Below are positions 9,593-19,985 of a DNA stretch of 64,000 nt, piece after piece (within the stretch, counting starts at the first letter, position 1; each line of letters opens with the position of its first letter). The notes below the pieces were generated by a model. The model saw only the letters and a program-made list of their open reading frames with translations, searched no databases and was not told where the DNA came from. Source of the DNA: Xanthostigma xanthostigma. Taxonomy: Eukaryota; Arthropoda; Insecta; Raphidioptera; Raphidiidae. The DNA lies in NCBI GenBank assembly GCA_963575645.1, contig OY754471.1, positions 34,232,401-34,296,400 on the forward strand, in the 5' to 3' direction. Position numbers and translations under genes: made by a program.

Positions 9593-10026
9593 TTAAATCA
9601 GTAGGTTCGACAACACTGCCTGGCGATTTGCCAGTTGAAAGCAGAATGAACTTAAAGCATCTTATCATTTTAAACTTACTCGTCGTACCTACTGCGTTTA
9701 TTAGCGCAGCTAAAGAGGATACTATAAAATGTATAGTATCTACTTCTTAAACTGAAATCAACAATCAGTATTTTTGTCTTAAAAAAAAATATATATATAT
9801 CTAACCATAGATTCTCATTTACATGTAGTCATCAAAAATATAAAAACATTATTTACCTATACCTATTATTTACAAACTTAAATACTAGATACAATTCAAT
9901 AAATAGTAAACTAACATTTAAATAGTATATTACACCACAAGGGCCGAAAGTGTGATATTCTTGCCCTTCGCGCTATGATGTATACTATTTTTCTTCATAC
10001 CTCGGTCGTAAGTACGCTTACTAAAT
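9593..10026. other. AT-rich stretch with repeat fragment
   Basis: No gene. The part around 9938-10020 (TTCTTCATACCTCGGTCG) resembles sequence next to related repeats near 59400-59540, so it is probably a decayed mobile fragment. Confidence 0.35.
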
Positions 10027-10299
10027 ACATTAACTAATTAATTACATAAAAACACACATAAATTCCAATCAAGAAGCTTTGAGGTTATATGTAAAAACAC
10101 GAAAGGCAGCTGTTCGCGACTATTAGCTAAAATGTAATAGGGTTGCTATGGAAATCTAAACAACAGTTGATTGTTTTTTGCTTTACTACTGCACGAACGT
10201 ACGAACTTCTCGCATTGGTACGTGTAATCCCACCAAGACTTTCTGCCTTACTTACTTAATTGATGCCGAAAGTATGCACTTTCGATCGAGGTATGAAGA
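10027..10299. repeat. TACCTCGRTCGAAAGTAC repeat family, copy 1
   Basis: About 270 bp shared, in opposite orientation, with 45235-45527 and with a shorter copy at 59179-59390. Shared blocks include GAGGTTATATGTAAAAACACG, GCAGCTGTTCGCGACTATTAGC (both given in part) and the end CTTTCGATCGAGGTATGAAG. There is no coding capacity; the class is unknown. Confidence 0.55.
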
Positions 10300-10320
10300 A
10301 AATAAAATTAATCAACACTG

Positions 10321-10881
10321 CTTATGCCCATATTCACCGAACACTATTAAAAATAGAAATTACGAGTATTGAAACAAATTTATTCGTTAGAATAAAATTT
10401 ACTTTCAATTCACCAAGCAAAACATCAGGTAGAAAAGTTACTTAAAGAATAAATATACACTGCACTATACTCCTTGCTCTTTGTGTTGAATATTTTGACG
10501 TTCACCAAAAAATCCGACCGATGGCGTTATGTAAATGTCAAAAAAAGTTTCACAAAATAATAATGTTTTATCCTAACCCAATTGCATACAAAACTTCCAC
10601 TAATTTTAATATTTTACTACTACATACTACACAAGAGGTTAATAAACAACACATAAATAAATTCACAAGAGCAACTGCAGATATAATACTCCACGTTTAT
10701 AAGTTATGTATTATCATCGATGTGGCGGCCATTATTATTTTATCAGGCGAATAAATATTTATACCCTGGAAGTAAGACAATATATTTATAACTGCAGTAA
10801 ACATTATTATGTTTGATGATACCTGAAGAACAAATGAAGCGAATAAATAAGTACTTTACGGTCGGTGAATATGGGCATAAG
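10321..10881. mobile_element. CTTATGCCC MITE, copy 1
   Basis: A 561-bp element with inverted ends CTTATGCCCATATTCACCG... and ...CGGTGAATATGGGCATAAG. A second copy of nearly the same length lies at 28242-28803 and matches along its length, including ATTATTTTATCAGGCGAATA near the right side. The 60-80-codon open frames inside are not conserved between copies, so it is non-autonomous. Confidence 0.75.
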
Positions 10882-10890
10882 CTTATTTGA

Positions 10891-11063
10891 AGTGGTGCGT
10901 GACCATAGATTATTCCAGTCTTCTATTATATCTTTCCCATAATAAGTTTTGGCATCGCCTAGGAAGATGTTCTAGATTATAGGAATAGTATCTTGTAACA
11001 TCGCATTTTTTGCCTCTCCATCAACTCTTTCGTTTCCAGTTATACCACACAACCAGAGTTGCC
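10891..11063 (-). pseudogene. Non-LTR retrotransposon RNase H remnant
   Basis: The minus strand reads CTDFWST followed closely by QLWLCGITGNERVDGEAKNA. The second part matches the RNase H signature W-x-x-G-[HI]-x-GNE-x-x-D found in I/R1/LOA-type non-LTR retrotransposons, and the first part matches the CTDS block carrying a catalytic Asp. The segment normally between them is missing, so the domain is internally deleted. A related remnant lies at 37515-37815. Confidence 0.6.
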
Positions 11064-12240
11064 CAGTGCTCCAGAAGTCAGTACAGAGCTCATGTTTTGA
11101 TTTGCTTGTCTTCTGCTTTTATTTTTTAACTAAAAAAAATAAATAAATAAAATAGGAATACAATAAGCTTGAATGAACTAGACCGTGTGTATTTAGGCAC
11201 TGCCACTGTTGTAGTGTATAATAATAATAAATTTATTAACCTCTTTATACATATTACATATATTTTATACTTCCATACTACCGCAGGAAGTTTCGTCAAT
11301 TCATTACACAAAGAAAACAAATAAATAAAAATAAAAAAATAACAGACAATTGATAATAAACATTAAAAAATGTATAATAATAGATAACAATTAGGTTAAA
11401 AAAGTGAGAATTCTAAATATTCGTTAGCACTGTAAAAAACGTGCTCAAAAACAAGTTAACTGTCTTACTAAAGCTGTTGATACTATTAATATTCTTTAAT
11501 CTTAAATGTGTGGGGAAACCAATTCCAAAAAATATATCAGAAGTATGTTAAAAAACTTTCGTTTAATGAGCAGCTTTCGTATACATAATACATCATCAGA
11601 TTAAATCTGTAAAGTTTTGTGAATAATCAAATTTTAGTTGTATTTCATAATGAAAATTGTTCTAAATCAATGAATGAGAGAAAAAGAAAAAGAAATGATT
11701 TAAGTTTTGAGTACATTTTTGAGAAATTGAATTTTGAAAGTTTTAAATTTTAATACGTGAGTTAAAATAACATCACTATCAGCCGTTTTTGTCAAATATG
11801 ATTTATATTTGTAGGCAATTTGTAACTACGTGTTTAAAAATTAAATGTTTTGAGAACGTTTAGGATCGCACTCGAAAAGATTTGGGTTATCTGCAATAGA
11901 AGCAAAGGAAAAGTCTAATAAATGAGTATCTCTAAGTACATTTTCACTTAAATGCGTTCTTCCAATGTATTATTCCAGTAAGATATTTATGAAGTTTAAA
12001 GACTGCATGCATAAAAAACTCGGGTCGCAGTGCGAAACCCTGCCGACAATATAGTGTATTTGCTTTTATAAGCAGTGTGGCTCTATTGTATGAAATTAAC
12101 TTTGTTTTTGGACAAAATAAAAAAAATTACCCTCTAATACACCCCTTAAAACAACATTTTTTTACTTAATTTCAATACTACATACCAATTCAACATCTGT
12201 ACCAAATTATATACACCCTTCAGTATGTAAATCCATATCA
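11064..12240. other. No recognised feature
   Basis: AT-rich sequence with several short open frames and no motif, RNA gene or repeat boundary that I can support. Confidence 0.4.
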
Positions 12241-12440
12241 GTAAACTTGCGTTTTCATAAAACTTGTAAGTCCGGTCCTGTCGGGCCGATTTTATTTAAA
12301 TTTTAGCAGCACATTTCAATAATTACTAAAGGGTTAAATTTCAAATTTGAAGTGATTCTGAGAATTTTTTCCGTATTTTTGGGCCCAAAAACATTTTTCA
12401 ACCCCTAAATACCCCCTTTAAAATGGCCCGATCGGGCCCA
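12241..12440. repeat. Interspersed repeat with AAGTCCGGTCCTGTCGGGCC
   Basis: The block from about 12250 to 12360 is repeated at 41110-41215 in the same orientation (AAGTCCGGTCCTGTCGGGCC then ATTTTA and TAATTACTAAA). It abuts the left inverted arm of the 12.4-17.3 kb element and may be part of a larger version of it. Confidence 0.5.
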
Positions 12441-12528
12441 TTTTAAATAGGCTTCTTGCGATGATGGATTCCAACATGTGGACCAAATTTCGTTTCAATC
12501 GATTAAGTCTGTCGAGAGTTATCGTGGT

Positions 12529-12632
<104 letters not shown>

Positions 12633-12644
12633 TATGTTTTCTAT

Positions 12645-12930
12645 ACAAGGTGAGATCATTTGGTGATAAATGCTATACAAATGGAGATCCGTTTTGACAA
12701 GCCGAGATCCGAATCGGATCTCGTTGTGTTTCTATGTGTATATCAATTTTTTTCGGTTAATATGGGTGTGGGGAATGCGCAGTTAAATTTTAGTCCGGAT
12801 CTCCATTTTCCCATTTTTATCAATTTTTATACACGAGTAGTTACACCAAACGCACTAGTGAGGTCACTGCTGTGCCAAACTTGTATATAACATTTCGTGC
12901 ACAACCTGAGATCCTGTATAATCGGCAACA
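12645..12930. repeat. Left subterminal GGATCTCC motif cluster
   Basis: Variants of GAGATCC/GGATCTC recur: GTGAGATCATT, TGGAGATCCG, CCGAGATCCG with CGGATCTCG next to it, CGGATCTCCATT and CTGAGATCC. Clustered subterminal motifs in both ends of an element are typical transposase-binding arrays in several DNA-transposon superfamilies. Here the role is inferred. Confidence 0.5.
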
Positions 12931-13370
12931 CTGCGTCGCATATTTTCATACACACAGACGCCTTTATTTATATCATCTAAGTTTGTTTCGGAGCTCAAGC
13001 CTCAAACCGAGTGAATAAAATTCATAACTTTGGAATTTTGTAACATTGCATTTTATAATGATCATGTTAATGAGTCAAACCGTAGGAATAGGTAAGCGTA
13101 AGATTAAAGGCTAGCGGTTAAATATAATTGATTTATCTACATATTATATGAGTATTTGAAAAAAAAGTTGAGCATGCTATGATATTCAAATTGAAGTAAA
13201 AAAAATTAGATTATCAATATTTCTACAATAATTTCTTTTAGTTGTTCGTTTATTTATAATAAAGGAGTAATGGCTTGAGGCAGGAAGCAAACAATGTAGA
13301 TATTTCCAGAGAAAAAAAAATAAAAAAAATATTATCATAAGTTTTTATTAAACTGAAACTGTACTTATTA
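12931..13370. other. Non-coding interior of composite element
   Basis: No reading frame or motif recognised between the left subterminal cluster and the 3' end of the minus-strand gene remnant. Confidence 0.4.
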
Positions 13371-13462
13371 CAATAAATAAAATTATCGACCAATTTTTCA
13401 GACAAATATATTAACAAAAAATATATTTGTCTGAAAAATTAGTCGATAGTTTTATTTATTGA
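13371..13462. repeat. Palindrome with poly(A) signals
   Basis: A 92-bp near-perfect inverted repeat around AACAAA (arm words AATAAATAAAATTATCGAC and AAATATATTTGTCTGAAAAA). Related sequence occurs at 44640-44690 and 53965-54010. On the minus strand it offers AATAAATAAA about 55-65 nt after the stop codon of the YR-like remnant, so it may serve as that gene's polyadenylation signal. Confidence 0.6.
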
Positions 13463-13511
13463 AGAATTCTAATCAGACATTAATTAAAGATTTATACTTA
13501 TTACATATTTT

Positions 13512-13727
13512 TTAATTTAATACTTTTATTTGTACCCAGTTCTTGTCCTTAAATAAATCTGGATATTTTTCCCGTAATTTTAGACATTCTGCTTTTTTGG
13601 GAGAATTTTTTTTTAATATGAGTTTTGAAAAATTGTAACATTTTAGATTTTTGCTGTTTATTCCATGATCCACGGCAATTTTTTTTGTCTGTGTTTACTT
13701 TACTCTTCTCCTTTTTGCGTGGTGTTT
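13512..13727 (-). pseudogene. YR-like transposon protein, last exon (SANT-like domain)
   Basis: The exon starts after an acceptor TTTTTTACAG and reads TPRKKEKSKV, then WNKQQKSKMLQFFKTHIKK, then (after a one-base shift) KKAECLKLREKYPDLFKDKN, W and QIK, to a TAA at 13512-13514. The W...FF..HI..K...P.K.EC......P.LF....W..IK pattern matches the C-terminal Myb/SANT-like module common in eukaryotic transposon-derived proteins with tyrosine-recombinase-like cores. A run of nine A residues (13606-13614, T on the plus strand) breaks the frame; with eight the frame would be continuous. It joins exon 14083-14168 in phase. Confidence 0.55.
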
Positions 13728-14082
13728 CTGTAAAAAATAAGCGTAAGAAGAATTCGAATTTTCGTATTAATAATACAAAGATTATTAATTTTATTTTAAC
13801 GTGATTTAAGCTGTTCTGTCAAGTTTGCAAGTCTACAGAAATCGCATAACTTCGAGTTCGCGCAATTTGGAGTAGCGTAATTCGGGATATTACAGGGTAT
13901 ATTATAGATTTTAATGGGATTATCTTCAAAAATAAGTCATGTCTGTGACACTCTGTACCTATATCAGAATAAACTTAATGTACCTGTAAGTAATAATTAT
14001 TTTTCAAAATTCTAAATTTCAACAGAGATTTTTATGTGGTTCATGCACTTTCGGTGATCATTCATACGCAACCTTCCTCTGA
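13728..14082 (-). other. Putative intron of YR-like remnant
   Basis: A 355-nt stretch between donor GAAG|GTTGCG and acceptor TTTTTTACAG|AAACACC. Joining across it keeps the reading frame (phase 1). The content is AT-rich and non-coding. Confidence 0.45.
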
Positions 14083-14168
14083 TTCAGAATTAATATCGTT
14101 CTGGGTTTCATACTCGGGGACTACAACAGTATTTGAATCATCTAGTGTACCTCGCTGACTTGGGGCAT
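14083..14168 (-). pseudogene. YR-like transposon protein, linker exon
   Basis: An 86-nt exon after acceptor TTATCAG, reading APSQRGTLDDSN, then an acidic stretch DINSESEE, up to a donor GAAG|GT. Phase-1 junctions on both sides fit the neighbouring exons. An acidic linker between recombinase core and C-terminal DNA-binding module is plausible. The exon alone would not be identifiable. Confidence 0.45.
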
Positions 14169-14263
14169 CTGATAACAGACAGTCAAAAATGAGAAAAAGT
14201 GTTACGTATGTGATTTTTAATATTTTAATGTTTGAAAAATAGTTTTAATAATAATACGTGGTA

Positions 14264-14691
14264 TTAAGAGTATTCGTCCCTGCAAATACCCCCTGCACCC
14301 TTCATCTCAAATCTTTTCCTCTCGCCTAAAAACGGTTTGCGCTCTCCCGACGCTATTTTTAAAGCTGGAGGGTTCTGGTAAACGCCAAATGAAAGACAAA
14401 GAATCAGACTACAGATCCTTCAGGCGAATTTTTTGAAAAAAAAATCCTGAAAAAACTTACAACCTTTTGAAAAAAATAATAAGTTACGTAATATTTCACA
14501 CGTAGGCGAGACTGTTTTTCAAAAAATTCGCTTGAAGGATCTGTAGTCTGATTCTTTGTCTTTCATTTGGCGTTTACCAGAACCCTCTAGCTTTAAAAAT
14601 AGCGTCGGGAGAGCGCGAACCGTTTTTAGGCGAGGGGAAAAGATTTGAGATGAAGGGTGCAGCGGGTGTTTGCAGGGACGAATTTTCTTAA
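14264..14691. mobile_element. TTAA-flanked palindromic MITE, copy 1
   Basis: A 420-bp element at 14268-14687 between TTAA duplications (14264-14267 and 14688-14691). It is almost a complete palindrome: it opens GAGTATTCGTCCCTGCAAA, contains CGCTCTCCCGACGCTATTTT and returns as the reverse complement after a central spacer of about 80 bp. Copies 2 and 3 are at 27780-28204 and 41669-42096. TTAA target duplications are typical of piggyBac and Kolobok; the termini do not show piggyBac's usual CCY start. It sits in an intron of the YR-like remnant, so it is younger than that gene. Confidence 0.85.
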
Positions 14692-14726
14692 TACGTTCTT
14701 TACCAATCATTAATAATAATTGTTAC

Positions 14727-14860
14727 CATTTTCGTTTTCCTCGAAAGATTGTCTATTCCATTGTTCCAATTCGACGTCGAATTTATCACTGTCGACCCCC
14801 CTTTCCATCATTAAAAGTAACTTGGCTATTTTTGCGGTTTGGTAAACTTCCTGTGGTAAT
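14727..14860 (-). pseudogene. YR-like transposon protein, exon after active-site Tyr
   Basis: A 134-nt exon between acceptor TTTTAAG and donor AAATG|GTAACA. The phase-correct frame reads LPQEVYQTAKIAKLLLMMER, G, then VDSDKFDVELEQWN and a Glu-rich end. The block LP..VYQTAKIAKLLL.MEKG directly follows the FYR motif in this protein family, and here the splice junction restores exactly FY-R-LPQ. This agreement of splice phase and family order is the main support for the gene model. Confidence 0.6.
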
Positions 14861-15511
14861 CTTAAAATAAAGTTTAAATTTATTTTTCGAATTACTTGGC
14901 GGAAGGATACCTAAGTGAGATGCAAGAGATGTAATATGTTTAGTTTTGCGAGACAGTGAATAAATATTTAAAAAGTCGCAGGTACTTGAACAGTAAAGTG
15001 AAATAATAGTCAATGTTTCTCATCGCGACTTTCCCAACTACTGTAAACAAACATTTTTACAATTATATTAAATCTAAGTACTTAATTTTAATTTTTAAGC
15101 ACAACTTATTTAACCCCCACACACTCTTAATAATGTGAGATGACGTATAACAAATATTTATCTAATATACAGTGCGTTTCATAATTGAATATACTTATAC
15201 ATATAGGTTCGTTTTTACTTCATTTCTGATATACAAGGTGATAGAGATTTTTTTGAAAAATTGATTTAGGTATTTTAATAAACCTGAAGCTAACCTAAGA
15301 TTTTTATTAATTTATTATTTGTTGACAGTCAATTAAAATAACTAATTTGATTAAAAAAAAATCTGTGTCACCCTGCGTATCAAATATGACGCAAATCGGG
15401 CCTAATGTTTATTATAAACTTTTTGTCTTAAAATCATGCACAATTAATAAACCCCCTTTAAAATTGACAGTCAATTACGAAGCAGCCTGTATTGAAAAAT
15501 AATTTGTTTTA
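14861..15511 (-). other. Putative intron with degenerate duplicate exon
   Basis: No intact exon. On the minus strand at about 14885-15000 a frame reads YSLSRKTKHITSLASHLG, faintly like the NL..NE...LA.F.GH segment of the recombinase core. It could be a decayed duplicate or chance similarity. Confidence 0.3.
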
Positions 15512-15519
15512 GTTGGTAC

Positions 15520-16091
15520 TAGTGATGTGCCGGATCGTTAAAAATTCATATCCGCGGATACGGATCTGAATACGGATATTTGGTTTCAAGATCCGCGGAT
15601 ACGGATACGGATATTTGGTTTCAAGATTCGTGGATACGGATACGGATCTTAACTTTCTTAGAGTACGCGGCGGTAAATATTGCACATCGACCTTTGGAAA
15701 GAGACTGTTATGGGAAAAAGTTATTGACTTCTTTAAGAGTTAACTCTCCTAACAGATTCCAGAGATCGATGTGCAATATCTCATTATAAAGATAGTTTTT
15801 TATTAGTACCTTTGAGTTATGTACTATTGGTATGGTACTCACTACGATAAATTTTTGCAATATAAAGGTGCCAAATACGATTTTAAGAAATAAAAAATAA
15901 TCTGAATGGAATTTAACAGTTTCTCATTATTACCTAATTACCTATATATATAAAATTTCATGTATGAATTGAAAATTAATAAGGTAAAAGATCCGCCATA
16001 AAACTAACGGATACGGATATTTGGTTTCAAGATCCGCGGATCTTTCTTCTCCCTCGGATATCCGCGGATACGGATATCCGGCGCATCACTA
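15520..16091. mobile_element. hAT-type MITE with 8-bp TSD
   Basis: A 572-bp element with termini TAGTGATGTGCCGG... and ...CCGGCGCATCACTA, flanked by the perfect 8-bp duplication GTTGGTAC (15512-15519 and 16092-16099). It contains several copies of TCCGCGGATACGGATA in both orientations near its ends. Insertion was into an intron of the YR-like remnant. A 69-codon open frame inside is not meaningful. Confidence 0.9.
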
Positions 16092-16208
16092 GTTGGTACA
16101 CATATATAAGATATGTTTAAAAAAAATCCTAAAATATGTATTAATTAAAGCGAAAGAAAAATAATTTTTTTCCTACAATTTTTATAGTTTATTTATAAAA
16201 TATCATAC

Positions 16209-16357
16209 CTATAAAACTGTTCGTGCGTCTTCTTCGTATAACCCATAAAAGTAGCAAATTGTTCCATTTCATTATCGTTAAGGTTTAAAATTTGTAAAAC
16301 AGTTGCAATTTGTTTTCTGAGACGGGAAGATGTTAAAGTACCCGGATTTTTTTCGTT
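16209..16357 (-). pseudogene. YR-like transposon protein, catalytic-core exon
   Basis: The minus-strand frame reads LTSSRLRKQIATVLQILNL, then NDNEMEQFATFMG, Y, TKKTHEQFYR, ending at donor ATAG|GTATGA. This resembles the box II region of tyrosine recombinases as found in Crypton-like and related eukaryotic proteins: an Arg in the LR motif, a [LM]G-H position and a final Tyr (FYR). Here the usual His after Gly is Tyr, which may abolish activity. The frame is closed by TAA at 16358-16360 and no acceptor is visible, so upstream exons (including the first catalytic Arg) appear deleted. Confidence 0.6.
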
Positions 16358-16572
16358 TTAACGAAACAAAAGGCAATTTATGTATTACAATTTTAATTTA
16401 TCAATGATGAAATTAAAAAAAAAAACAATTTTATAGTCTTTCAAATTTTATTACAAAATGCTTTTAATAACAGCAAAATATTTTGCTGTACTATAAAATG
16501 GTTTTTGCATTCACAAAAAAGAGTTCTGCTTGAATGTAGCTTAAAAAAAATTAAAAAGTTAATTTAACTTAC

Positions 16573-16620
16573 CTTCGTCTTGTATACCTACTAGCAGTTG
16601 TCGTGTATTTCTTATTTATA
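16573..16620 (-). promoter_or_regulatory. TATA box and first-exon donor of YR-like gene
   Basis: On the minus strand, TATAAATA (16613-16620) is followed about 40 nt later by CAAGACGAAG|GTAAGTT, a consensus 5' splice site whose exon ends at 16573. This is a plausible promoter with a short non-coding first exon, located between the element's right end and the coding exons. It is inferred; no transcript evidence is available. Confidence 0.4.
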
Positions 16621-17003
16621 GCTAGATTTACGAACTTTTTCCCACGTGATAACATTTTGGAGCAAATTATTTTTCGTCACTATCACAACTCGAACACTAA
16701 AAGTGCACGCGTACTGCGTCGCAACGTCACAAAAATTTGGCAATGTTGCAGGATCTCATTTTATGCTACATACATCATGATATACATTTCCGGATCTCCA
16801 CTTGTTTACATTTTATAACAGATCTCGTTTTGTTCAAATTTTATCACGAAAAATTTAAACGCAGAAATTGTTTCCCCTCTGCAGGGTTATAGATTAAGGA
16901 CAATAAAAGGAGCCTTTTTGTGAAAAAGATACTCCAAAAAACCTTTTTTTTGTGGTGGACCTCGGGTTGTCTGTAATTTAGTCGGATCTCCACTTGATAC
17001 AAA

Positions 17004-17007
<4 letters not shown>
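16621..17007. repeat. Right subterminal GGATCTCC motif cluster
   Basis: Motif copies in inverted orientation to the left cluster: AGGATCTCATT, CCGGATCTCCACTTG, CAGATCTCGTT, TCGGATCTCCACTTG. The stretch ACTGCGTCGCAACG with GCAATGTTGC is echoed at the left end (GGCAACACTGCGTCGC). Confidence 0.5.
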
Positions 17008-17087
<80 letters not shown>

Positions 17088-17179
17088 TATGTGTGACCAC
17101 GATAACTCTCGACAGACTTAATCGATTGAAACGAAATTTGGTCCACATGTTGGAATCCATCATCGCAAGAAGCCTATTT

Positions 17180-17269
<90 letters not shown>
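17008..17269. repeat. Two (TA)n tracts around the right outer arm
   Basis: Pure TA repeats at 17008-17084 and about 17181-17269, separated by the roughly 95-bp outer arm that mirrors 12441-12536. Tyr/Ile-alternating reading frames over this region are artefacts. Confidence 0.9.
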
Positions 17270-17272
<3 letters not shown>

Positions 17273-17582
17273 ATTTCCAAAAATGGTGCCAAACTTCTTA
17301 GAAACTTATGAAACGTCGAGAAATTTTGGTCCGACCCCTAGGTCCCGCCATCCGACCGACGCCAATAGTGTAAGTGCCTTATGGCAAATACACTAAAAAA
17401 TAAAAGACTTGATATATTTCAAACAGCTATAAAGTATCGTCATGCTCTTTCTACATATTTAGTAGCTATTTTATATGCAATATTGTATTTTGTTTACTTA
17501 TACATAAAATCTAAATATTTTTGAAAAGAAATCAACTATTATAATTCTTACAAAATACAGGATGTTTTAAATTTACACATAT
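17270..17582. other. No recognised feature
   Basis: Short AT-rich stretch. A 12-bp echo (GCAAATACACTA, about 17384) of sequence near 12050 hints that the composite element may extend this far, but the similarity is too short to rely on. Confidence 0.3.
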
Positions 17583-17800
17583 ACAGTGAATTTCATTTAA
17601 GACGCAATATTACATGAGTTTTGTTGATACTCTGTAGCTATCAAAAACCATTTCACATAAAATGCATACGAACCTCTCTTGGGCGTCCGTTCTATGTTGC
17701 ATTTTATGTAGAACGATTTTCTATAATGCATCAATGATATTGATAGCTACCATATCAACAAAACTCATGTATATATTGCGGCTTGAATAAAATGCACTGT
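17583..17800. mobile_element. ACAGTG foldback MITE
   Basis: A 218-bp element with imperfect inverted ends ACAGTGAATTTCATTTAAG and CTTGAATAAAATGCACTGT. Internal mirrored blocks include ACATGAGTTTTGTTGAT. Related fragments occur near 43490-43610 and 44690-44715. No coding capacity. Confidence 0.6.
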
Positions 17801-18470
17801 TTATTTATCGGGCTCGTAGTTAAGGCCCAATACTAAAAAGTCTATACATTATTTTCCGTTTATGACATTCTAACCGATTTCGAGTTAAAACCTAAAATAA
17901 CCCCACTAAATCTGCAACTTTATTGTTAAAAACATGATTTCTGATGTTTTAATTCGATATTGATGACTCATACAGTAATATTTTACGTGAAATACCAACC
18001 TGATTGTTATATTAATTATTTAAAACTCATTATTACGTGTAAGTTTTTCTTTTGCACTTATATCTGTATTATATACATTGAAAAATATGCTATGCATATT
18101 CGATAAATCAAATTAAACAATCATTTCTACATTTCATCGAATGTAGATAATCTATATTAACGGTTTCGTCAAGGGATGCGGCAAACTTGATTAAAATCTA
18201 TACTAATATATAAAGCGGAAGATTTTGTTTATAATAATATATTTTACATATAATATGGTATGGTTGTCCGGTGTCTGTATATATAGTAACGGATTACAAA
18301 ATCCACATTCAGTGAGAATTGTTTTTTTAATGAATTATACAGACGTTAGCTCAATTAATTCAAATAAATAAAATCGGAACTTACACTGTAATTGAACAGT
18401 TTTAAAGATTCCTAGAGCTAATTATCATCACGTTTTTCTGTTTATATTTTTTTGTACGTATCTTATACCA
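17801..18470. other. No recognised feature
   Basis: AT-rich with no supported gene or repeat boundary. Confidence 0.35.
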
Positions 18471-18915
18471 ATATAAGCTGAAGAGTTTGTTTCTTTGTTT
18501 GGTTGAACGCGCTATTCTCAGGAACTACTGGTTCGAATTGAAAAACTTTTTTTGTTGGATAGCTCATTTATCGAGGAAGGCTATAGGTTATATAATATCA
18601 GGCTACGACCAATCAATCAATGAAAAATGTTGCAAAATGTAACTCAAAATATGTCCGTCCGACAAAAACTTTTGAACGGTATAATTCCGATCATCAGGAA
18701 ATTTGGACACAACATTCGTCTCGGTAAACTCCTCCCCCCTCATTCGTTCTTTTGCACCCGGGTGAAATCGGATAGGACCGCTAGTTTATCAATAATATTA
18801 TTAAGCATAAATAGTATATTATACCACATATATTATAAAAGGAAATCGTGACTGACTGACTGACTGACTGATCTATCAACATCAAACTTGGCACGAGCGA
18901 AGCCGCGGGCAAAAG
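18471..18915 (+). repeat. Interspersed repeat, copy 1 (GAACTACTGGTT family)
   Basis: The core from CTATTCTCAGGAACTACTGG to GGTGAAATCGGATAGGACCG is shared with 36910-37490. The copy is followed by (ACTG)n and the string GAAGCCGCGGGCAAAAGCTA, a wording common in insect genomes. It is probably the 3' part of a non-LTR element or SINE; the class is not determined. Confidence 0.5.
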
Positions 18916-19735
18916 CTAGTTGTATATATGTACGTAGGCTTTCAATAGTAACATGTCTGTTAGTACAGACCCAGACACATTTTTTGCCCGAAATACTTTT
19001 GAACGTGACTATCTCGGACCAACTATCCCAATGCTACATTATGGCGATGCTATTAAAGGTGGTGGATACAACCAGATCAAGTCAGATAAAGAAATGAAGT
19101 TATTTCGTAACACTGCATTGCTTGTGATATGAAATTGGTTTCATTCTTTTTTTTTATCTCGGACCGGGAGCTGATTGGTGAAAGAGACGATGGCAGTTTC
19201 CATTTTTACCAGATTGTTCGCTCGATCAGCCTTTCTTCTGTTTTTCGTTTCGTCATCTCAACGTATCGTCGATACGATGATGTATGGAGTTTCTTTTCTT
19301 TTCATTGACGTCCATCTACGATACTTTTATTCTTTCCTTCAGCGCTGAAACTTTACCGTAAATCGACTTAAAACTTTTCTTTCTTCTATCGTATATTAAA
19401 TCTATGTAATATTGTTTCTAGGTTATACAGGCCGTCTCAGAATTAACACCGACAATTTTCAGCGCATACTTCATGTGAAATTAGTAAGTTCCTACCATTG
19501 TTACAAAAGTTCTAGGTGGTGATTTATAAATTAGTGCAGGAATATGGACAAAATCAAAATATTTATTCGTTCTTAGGACATCTACAGGCTTTTAAAAGTA
19601 ACATATTATGCAGTTTGTGCTTTCCTTATACTCTTGAATGACTGAATGGTGCTCGATAAATAGATGAACACTTAATGTAAATTAATCTAAATTCATGTTA
19701 TTTAATCCAATAAGAAATATAGTTAGAGAGAGATA
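18916..19735. other. No recognised feature
   Basis: No motif-bearing frame or repeat boundary seen. Confidence 0.35.
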
Positions 19736-19985
19736 GCGACAGAAATGGTCAAGGAGCACTCGGCGACAGAAACGCTCTCTTTCGGGTAGTCTGAGCCCCC
19801 CTCTACAAATCCGCTTGGTGGAGTAGGAGTCTAGCGCGTTGCGGTACGCCGCTAAGGCGCTTAAATTAAAGGCAAAATTCAAAAGTCCTCTACGAAATGG
19901 CAGAAAATGACTGAACAACATCTAGGGGACTTCACAGTTGCAGAAAAAATATTTTCTGCCAATTTACCCCCTGCAGAGACTTTCA
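19736..19985 (+). repeat. CAGAAATGGTCAAGGAGCA repeat, copy 1
   Basis: About 250 bp shared with both ends of the element at 43611-44429: CAGAAATGGTCAAGGAGCA, then AAAATGGCAGAAAATGA-type sequence, then the end CCCCCTGCAGAGACT. It is a solo end or internally deleted copy. Confidence 0.55.

Noticed and set aside
15580-15789. 69-codon frame inside the hAT MITE
   Set aside because: Translation of GATACGGATA repeats of a non-autonomous element.
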